Origin: an uncultured Eubacteriales bacterium
GTDB taxonomy: Bacteria > Bacillota > Clostridia > Oscillospirales > Acutalibacteraceae
Reading direction: 5' to 3'
Length of the DNA stretch: 64,000 bases
NCBI GenBank assembly: GCA_934725425.1
Contig: CAKVAX010000003.1
Span: 113,819 to 177,818, forward strand
This document shows, piece by piece, positions 59,967 to 64,000 of the stretch (the first letter of the stretch is position 1; every line of letters begins with the position of its first letter). Made by a program: the position numbers and the translations under genes. A model generated the notes under the pieces. The model was not told the DNA's origin, made no database searches, and worked only from the letters and a program-made list of their open reading frames with translations.

Positions 59967-62015
59967 ATGGCATCTTTATTTAAAATTGATATACAAAAAT
60001 TAAAAGGTGTAGGTCCCAAAACTGCTGAATATTTTCGGAAGCTTGGGGTCTGCACCGTTGGTGATTTAATAAAATTTTTTCCAAAGAGCTACGAAGATTG
60101 GACAACATTATCGAATATCGAAATGGCCAGAGGGCAAAAAGATAAATGCTTGAGGCTCCGGATTGTAATTCCTGCAAAAGAGTTTTTTACCAAAAATAAA
60201 AAAAATATGTACAAGCTCATTGCCACTGACGGAATTAACAATATTGAGATAACATTTTTTAATAACAAATATGTTGCCAAAAGCTTTCGAGTTAATTGTG
60301 AGTACATTTTCCGAGGGAATGTTGTTTTGAATTATGGAAAATACGAAATGATTTCTCCTAAGTTCAAAGAGATAAATAATTCCGAAAATCTTTACCCAGT
60401 TTATCATCAAACAGCCGGTCTTACTTCTTCTAAAATTTTTTCTTGTATTAAAAATGCTTTTGAAATGATGCCGAAGACAGTAAGCGAAACATTGCCGGAG
60501 TGGGTAGTAGATGAAAATTATCTTTATCCGCTTGATTTTGCTCTGAAAAAAATACATTTTCCAAAAGATAAAGATGAGTTATATGAAGCCAGAAAAAGAA
60601 TAATTTTTGAGGAATTTTTTGTATACCAGTTAGGAGTAAAACTATTAAAAAAACAATCAAGAGTTAAAACCGATATAAATGTAGGAAAGGATTATAGCAC
60701 TGAGTTTTTATCTTTTTTACCGTTTGAGATGACCGGTGCCCAAAAAACAGCTGTTGAAGAATGCATGAATGATATTATGGAAAATAAATTTTCTATGAAT
60801 AGATTGCTTCAAGGAGACGTTGGATCGGGTAAAACAGCTGTAGCGGCATCGCTTGCATACACTATTGCAAAAAACGGATATCAAGTTGCTGTTATGGCTC
60901 CTACTGAACTTTTAGCGGTGCAGCATTTTAATACATTTAAAAAATTTTTTGAAAATACAAATTTAAAAACAGTATCACTTTACGGTTCTATGAAGAATAA
61001 AGAAAAAGCTCAAGCCAACCTCGAGATTATGTCCGGCGAAGCAGATATAGTAATAGGAACCCATTGTTTAATTTCCGAAAAAGTATTATTTAAAAATTTA
61101 GGATTGATAATTACCGATGAACAACATAGATTTGGAGTAAACCAACGCGCTGCTCTTGTGAATAAAGGTACCGCACCGCATGTGCTTGTTATGTCTGCTA
61201 CTCCTATACCAAGGAGTTTAGCGTTGATTTTATACGGTGATTTGGATATTTCTGTCTTAAATGAAACTTTACCCGGAAGGCAAAAAATAGATACTTTTTT
61301 CGTGGATAGCTCTAAGCGTGCAAGATTATGGAATTTTTTGAAAAATATAGTGAACCAAGGCGGCCAAGGTTATATTGTATGCGCAAGCATCGAAGACACG
61401 CAGGAAAACCTTCTGGATGTGTACACTTATTACGAAAAAATGATGGATGAAGGTTTTGAAAAGTCTTATGTAAGCGTTTTGCACGGCAAAATGAAATCTT
61501 CTGAAAAAGATGAGGTTATGAAAAACTTTATAGATGGCAAAATTAAAATTTTAATTTCCACAACCGTAATTGAAGTCGGTATAGACGTCCCTAATGCTCA
61601 AATTATAATAATAGAAAACGCAGAAAGATTTGGTTTATCGCAGCTCCACCAGCTCAGAGGCAGGGTAGGAAGGAGCAGTTTAAAATCTTATTGTGTCTTA
61701 GTTTCCGATTCAAAGAGTAAGGATTCAATGCGGAGATTTTCTGCAATGGTAGATTCAAATAGCGGATTTTATCTGTCGGAAGAAGATTTAAAACTACGTG
61801 GCCCCGGAGATTTTTTTGGAGTGAATCAGCACGGAGTTCCGAATATAAAAATTCCTACCAATTATAATGATCTTCCAACAGTAAAAAATGCTCAAAATGC
61901 GGCTTTAAAATTTTTGTCTTGCGATGAAGTTTCAAATTATAAGTTTTTAAATTACAGAATTTCGAAAACATTTAAAAAATTTGAAGATGAAGATAGTAGC
62001 GGAATAACTTTTTAA
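59967..62015 (+). CDS. recG: ATP-dependent DNA helicase RecG
   Basis: A 682-residue helicase that remodels stalled forks. An N-terminal wedge/OB domain opens with LKGVGPKTAEYFRKLG. Walker A GDVGSGKTAVA, DEQHRFGVNQR, MSATPIPRSLAL and the QLRGRVGRSSLKSYC motif VI follow, then the C-terminal TRG hairpin (DLKLRGPGDFFGVNQHG). Full length. It sits between fakA and acpS. Confidence 0.97.
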   Translation: MASLFKIDIQKLKGVGPKTAEYFRKLGVCTVGDLIKFFPKSYEDWTTLSNIEMARGQKDKCLRLRIVIPAKEFFTKNKKNMYKLIATDGINNIEITFFNNKYVAKSFRVNCEYIFRGNVVLNYGKYEMISPKFKEINNSENLYPVYHQTAGLTSSKIFSCIKNAFEMMPKTVSETLPEWVVDENYLYPLDFALKKIHFPKDKDELYEARKRIIFEEFFVYQLGVKLLKKQSRVKTDINVGKDYSTEFLSFLPFEMTGAQKTAVEECMNDIMENKFSMNRLLQGDVGSGKTAVAASLAYTIAKNGYQVAVMAPTELLAVQHFNTFKKFFENTNLKTVSLYGSMKNKEKAQANLEIMSGEADIVIGTHCLISEKVLFKNLGLIITDEQHRFGVNQRAALVNKGTAPHVLVMSATPIPRSLALILYGDLDISVLNETLPGRQKIDTFFVDSSKRARLWNFLKNIVNQGGQGYIVCASIEDTQENLLDVYTYYEKMMDEGFEKSYVSVLHGKMKSSEKDEVMKNFIDGKIKILISTTVIEVGIDVPNAQIIIIENAERFGLSQLHQLRGRVGRSSLKSYCVLVSDSKSKDSMRRFSAMVDSNSGFYLSEEDLKLRGPGDFFGVNQHGVPNIKIPTNYNDLPTVKNAQNAALKFLSCDEVSNYKFLNYRISKTFKKFEDEDSSGITF

Positions 62016-62028
62016 AAGGTGATGATTT

Positions 62029-62397
62029 ATGTATTCGATAGGAATGGATATGGTTGAAATATCTCGAATAAAAAAATCCATGCAAAGACCTAATTTTTTG
62101 AATTTCATTTTAGGAGAAAAAGAATTTGGAGAGCTAAAATTAAGAAAATTCCCTTTTCAAAGCGTAGCTGCTAATTTTGCTGCCAAAGAAGCTTTTGCAA
62201 AATCCATAGGTTTAGGATTTAAAGGATTTAAAATGAAGGAGGTAGAAGTGCTTAGAGAATCTTCCGGAAAGCCTATTCTTTATTTTACGGGAAAGGCAAA
62301 GAAAATAGTCGAAGAAAATAATTATGATTTTTCCGTAAGTCTCACTCATACTTCTGATTTGGCTTCTGCAGTAGTAATATGTTTTAAAAAAAATTAA
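62029..62397 (+). CDS. acpS: Holo-[acyl-carrier-protein] synthase
   Basis: A 122-residue phosphopantetheinyl transferase activating ACP for fatty acid synthesis. IGMDMVEISRI carries the metal aspartate and FAAKEAFAKSIGLG the E/K motif; SLTHTSDLASA ends the fold. It lies 13 bases from recG and 13 from nnrD. Confidence 0.95.
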   Translation: MYSIGMDMVEISRIKKSMQRPNFLNFILGEKEFGELKLRKFPFQSVAANFAAKEAFAKSIGLGFKGFKMKEVEVLRESSGKPILYFTGKAKKIVEENNYDFSVSLTHTSDLASAVVICFKKN

Positions 62398-62410
62398 GGA
62401 GAGATTTGAT

Positions 62411-63298
62411 ATGCAAGAATACGATTATTTAAAAATGATAAATTTTGATACAGTGAAAAATATTTTGCCAAAACGTCTTCCGGATTCCAATAAAGGAACT
62501 TTCGGAAGGCTGCTTTGCATTTGCGGGAGTAAAAATATGCCCGGAGCTGCATTTTATTGTGTTGCTGCTGCTTCCAGATCCGGTGTGGGACTTATACAGT
62601 CGGTTATACCCGAGGATATTTATAACATTACTGCCTCTAAAATATCCGAATCGCTTTTTTACCCTGTGCCTGAGGATTTTGAAAAAGCTTGGGGTACAAT
62701 TAATTCTTTACTTCCTCGTGCTACAGCGGCACTTGTTGGCTGCGGAATGGGTTGGAATAAATTTACTCAAAAAATAGTGTATAAACTTGTGAGAGAAAGC
62801 AAAATCCCGCTAATCATAGACGCCGATGGAATAAATGTTATATCCGAAAACATAGATATATTAAAAGAGGCAAAATCCGATATTATTTTAACCCCTCATA
62901 TCAAAGAAATGTCGCGCTTACTGGGCGAGGATATAAATTATGTCTTAAAAAATAAATTCGAAGTTGCTAAAAATTTTTCTAAAAAATATAATTTAACTCT
63001 GGTTTTAAAAGATAGCCAAACAGTAATTTCTGATACCAACGGTCACCTATATTTGAATTCAACAGGAAACGAATCCATGGCTAAAGGAGGCACAGGAGAT
63101 GTTCTTGCAGGAATAATAGGCAGTTTAGCGGCACAAGGAGTTTCTGCTTTAAATTCAGCAATAATTTCTGTTTTTATTCACGGAAGGAGCGGGGATATAT
63201 GTAAAGAAAAATTTTCTTCTTTTTCGGTTATTCCAACAGATATAATAAACAATTTGTCAGAAGTTTTTTTAGAGCTTGACGGAAAGGTGATTCAGTGA
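62411..63298 (+). CDS. nnrD: ADP-dependent NAD(P)H-hydrate dehydratase
   Basis: A 295-residue repair enzyme that converts hydrated NADH/NADPH back to the coenzyme. The ribokinase-like fold shows GRLLCICGSKNMPGAA, LIIDADGINVIS, LTPHIKEMSRLLG and the nucleotide motif AKGGTGDVLAG. The epimerase partner NnrE, usually fused at the N-terminus, is missing here. The pairing with acpS is conserved. It overlaps the lipoprotein gene by 4 bases. Confidence 0.94.
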   Translation: MQEYDYLKMINFDTVKNILPKRLPDSNKGTFGRLLCICGSKNMPGAAFYCVAAASRSGVGLIQSVIPEDIYNITASKISESLFYPVPEDFEKAWGTINSLLPRATAALVGCGMGWNKFTQKIVYKLVRESKIPLIIDADGINVISENIDILKEAKSDIILTPHIKEMSRLLGEDINYVLKNKFEVAKNFSKKYNLTLVLKDSQTVISDTNGHLYLNSTGNESMAKGGTGDVLAGIIGSLAAQGVSALNSAIISVFIHGRSGDICKEKFSSFSVIPTDIINNLSEVFLELDGKVIQ

Positions 63299-63786
63299 AA
63301 AATTTTATTTGTATAATAGTGTGCGGTATATTGATTTTTTCCTTAAATGGTTGTAAAAAAAATGTTTTGGATTCCACACCGGAAATATCAACCGAAATGG
63401 ACGGGGTGGTAAGCATACATTGTAAAGACGAAAAATATAAAGGTAAAATAATTCACAAGCCCGAAGGATTAACTACCATTGTTCTCGAGGAGCCTCAGAA
63501 CTTAAAAGGAATGACATATTCTTTTAGCGGAGGAAAATATGAAATTTCAATGCAAGGGCTCTCGGGCGAATTTACAGCCAGTCCCTTTTCAAAAAGTTCG
63601 CCTATTTTTTGCATAGATAAGTTATTGAATTCTTTGAAAGATTCTCAAAATATTAAAAAAGTCGAAAAAAATCATGTAAAAATTGATTGTGATGGCACAG
63701 AATATGACTTGCACATGGATTCTTCAGGGAAAATTCAATCAATTACAGCCCCTTCTCTTGAATTAGAGATTACTTTACAAGCGTAA
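63295..63786 (+). CDS. Putative lipoprotein of unknown function
   Basis: A 163-residue protein with a short signal peptide ending in the lipobox SLNGC (Cys about 19). The rest is polar and beta-rich (IHCKDEKYKGKIIHKPEGL, MTYSFSGGKYEISMQGL, VKIDCDGTEYDLHMDSSGKI), resembling small clostridial lipoproteins encoded after nnrD in related genomes, as I recall. No catalytic motif. The GTG start overlaps nnrD by 4 bases. Confidence 0.8.
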   Translation: MKNFICIIVCGILIFSLNGCKKNVLDSTPEISTEMDGVVSIHCKDEKYKGKIIHKPEGLTTIVLEEPQNLKGMTYSFSGGKYEISMQGLSGEFTASPFSKSSPIFCIDKLLNSLKDSQNIKKVEKNHVKIDCDGTEYDLHMDSSGKIQSITAPSLELEITLQA

Positions 63787-63869
63787 TAAACAGTTTTTTG
63801 AAAAAATATTTAATAAATTATGCAAAAAATCAAAGATGACTCAAAAAGAAAAAAAGTTTAAAAAAAGTG

Positions 63870-63899
63870 TTGACAATGATAAAAGGGATATGGTATTAT
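63870..63899 (+). promoter_or_regulatory. Strong promoter, probably of an rRNA operon
   Basis: TTGACA (63870-63875) and TATTAT (63894-63899), spacing 18, are preceded by an A-rich block (63838-63868) like an UP element. No ORF follows in the remaining 100 bases. Confidence 0.65.
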
Positions 63900-64000
63900 A
63901 AAAAAGCGCTCGAGAGAGAAGAAAAAAGAGAGAGAAAAGAGCGCAGGGACCTTGAAAATTAAACAACACAAGATATGAAGAATATCAAAGACCCGTAATT
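63900..64000 (+). other. Probable leader of an rRNA operon (16S gene beyond the window)
   Basis: A purine-rich leader. GCGCTC (63906-63911) can pair with GAGCGC (63939-63944), and ACCTTGAAAATTAAACAACAC at 63949-63969 resembles the 'CTTTGAAAACTAAACA' element common before 16S rRNA genes in Firmicutes. The 16S gene itself is not reached. Confidence 0.55.

Noticed and set aside
1..64000. CRISPR arrays, insertion sequences, prophage or tRNA genes
   Set aside because: No regularly spaced repeats, transposase or integrase motifs, terminal inverted repeats or cloverleaf sequences were found on reading both strands.

Overview
This is a 64 kb A+T-rich stretch of the core chromosome of an anaerobic, endospore-forming member of the Clostridia (Bacillota). 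Evidence for the group: sporulation genes (spoIVA, a SipL-type DUF3794-LysM protein, a PdaB-type deacetylase), an oxygen-sensitive class III ribonucleotide reductase, a SCIFF peptide with its radical SAM maturase, Gram-positive RNA-decay enzymes (RNase J, RNase Y), strong Shine-Dalgarno sites and frequent TTG/GTG starts. No transposase, integrase, phage gene, CRISPR array or tRNA was seen. I do not assign a genus.

Left third (1-24.8 kb), mostly + strand. A Nif11-like leader peptide gene (-) faces a DUF1292 gene, which is followed by a probable 6S RNA. Next come cvpA-pgsA-clpE-nrdR, a second Nif11-like peptide (-), a TepA/ClpP-class protease, uppP-ftsK-MBL-DUF3006, a KimA-like permease, and one long probable operon (glutamine-type ABC transporter, tsaE-tsaB-rpiB-upp, a CapD-type sugar-nucleotide enzyme). 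After rnhA (-) come RNase J and gdpP-rplI.

Middle (24.8-44.3 kb), almost entirely - strand. It starts with a secreted-protein gene broken by a frameshift. Then come iscS-iscU and the anaerobic dNTP operon (redoxin-nrdD-nrdG, then glyS), whose promoter carries NrdR-type boxes that link it to nrdR at 4.9 kb. They are followed by a zinc ABC transporter running into rodA, a flavoprotein and a PASTA pseudokinase, then comEA, the spore-coat block spoIVA-sipL and pdaB, a third GG-leader peptide, and the SCIFF maturase with its peptide.

Right third (44.4-64 kb): a Ca-type P-ATPase, a 57-residue acidic ORF, a U32 protein and yajC (-), rpmE-yigZ, the dgt-dnaG-rpoD macromolecular-synthesis group, secG plus an unknown gene (-), rny-ymdB, and fakA-recG-acpS-nnrD-lipoprotein. 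The window ends in a strong promoter and leader that look like the start of an rRNA operon.

The most unusual item is the SCIFF peptide at 44184-44321. It is 45 residues long but has four cysteines instead of six; the cysteine known to donate the thioether bridge (position 32) is serine, while the acceptor Thr37 and an intact maturase are kept. Other points of note are three scattered GG-leader peptides with no exporter nearby, a catalytically dead PASTA kinase behind rodA, a hairpin between the ribosome-binding site and start of iscS, and the NrdR-box promoter.
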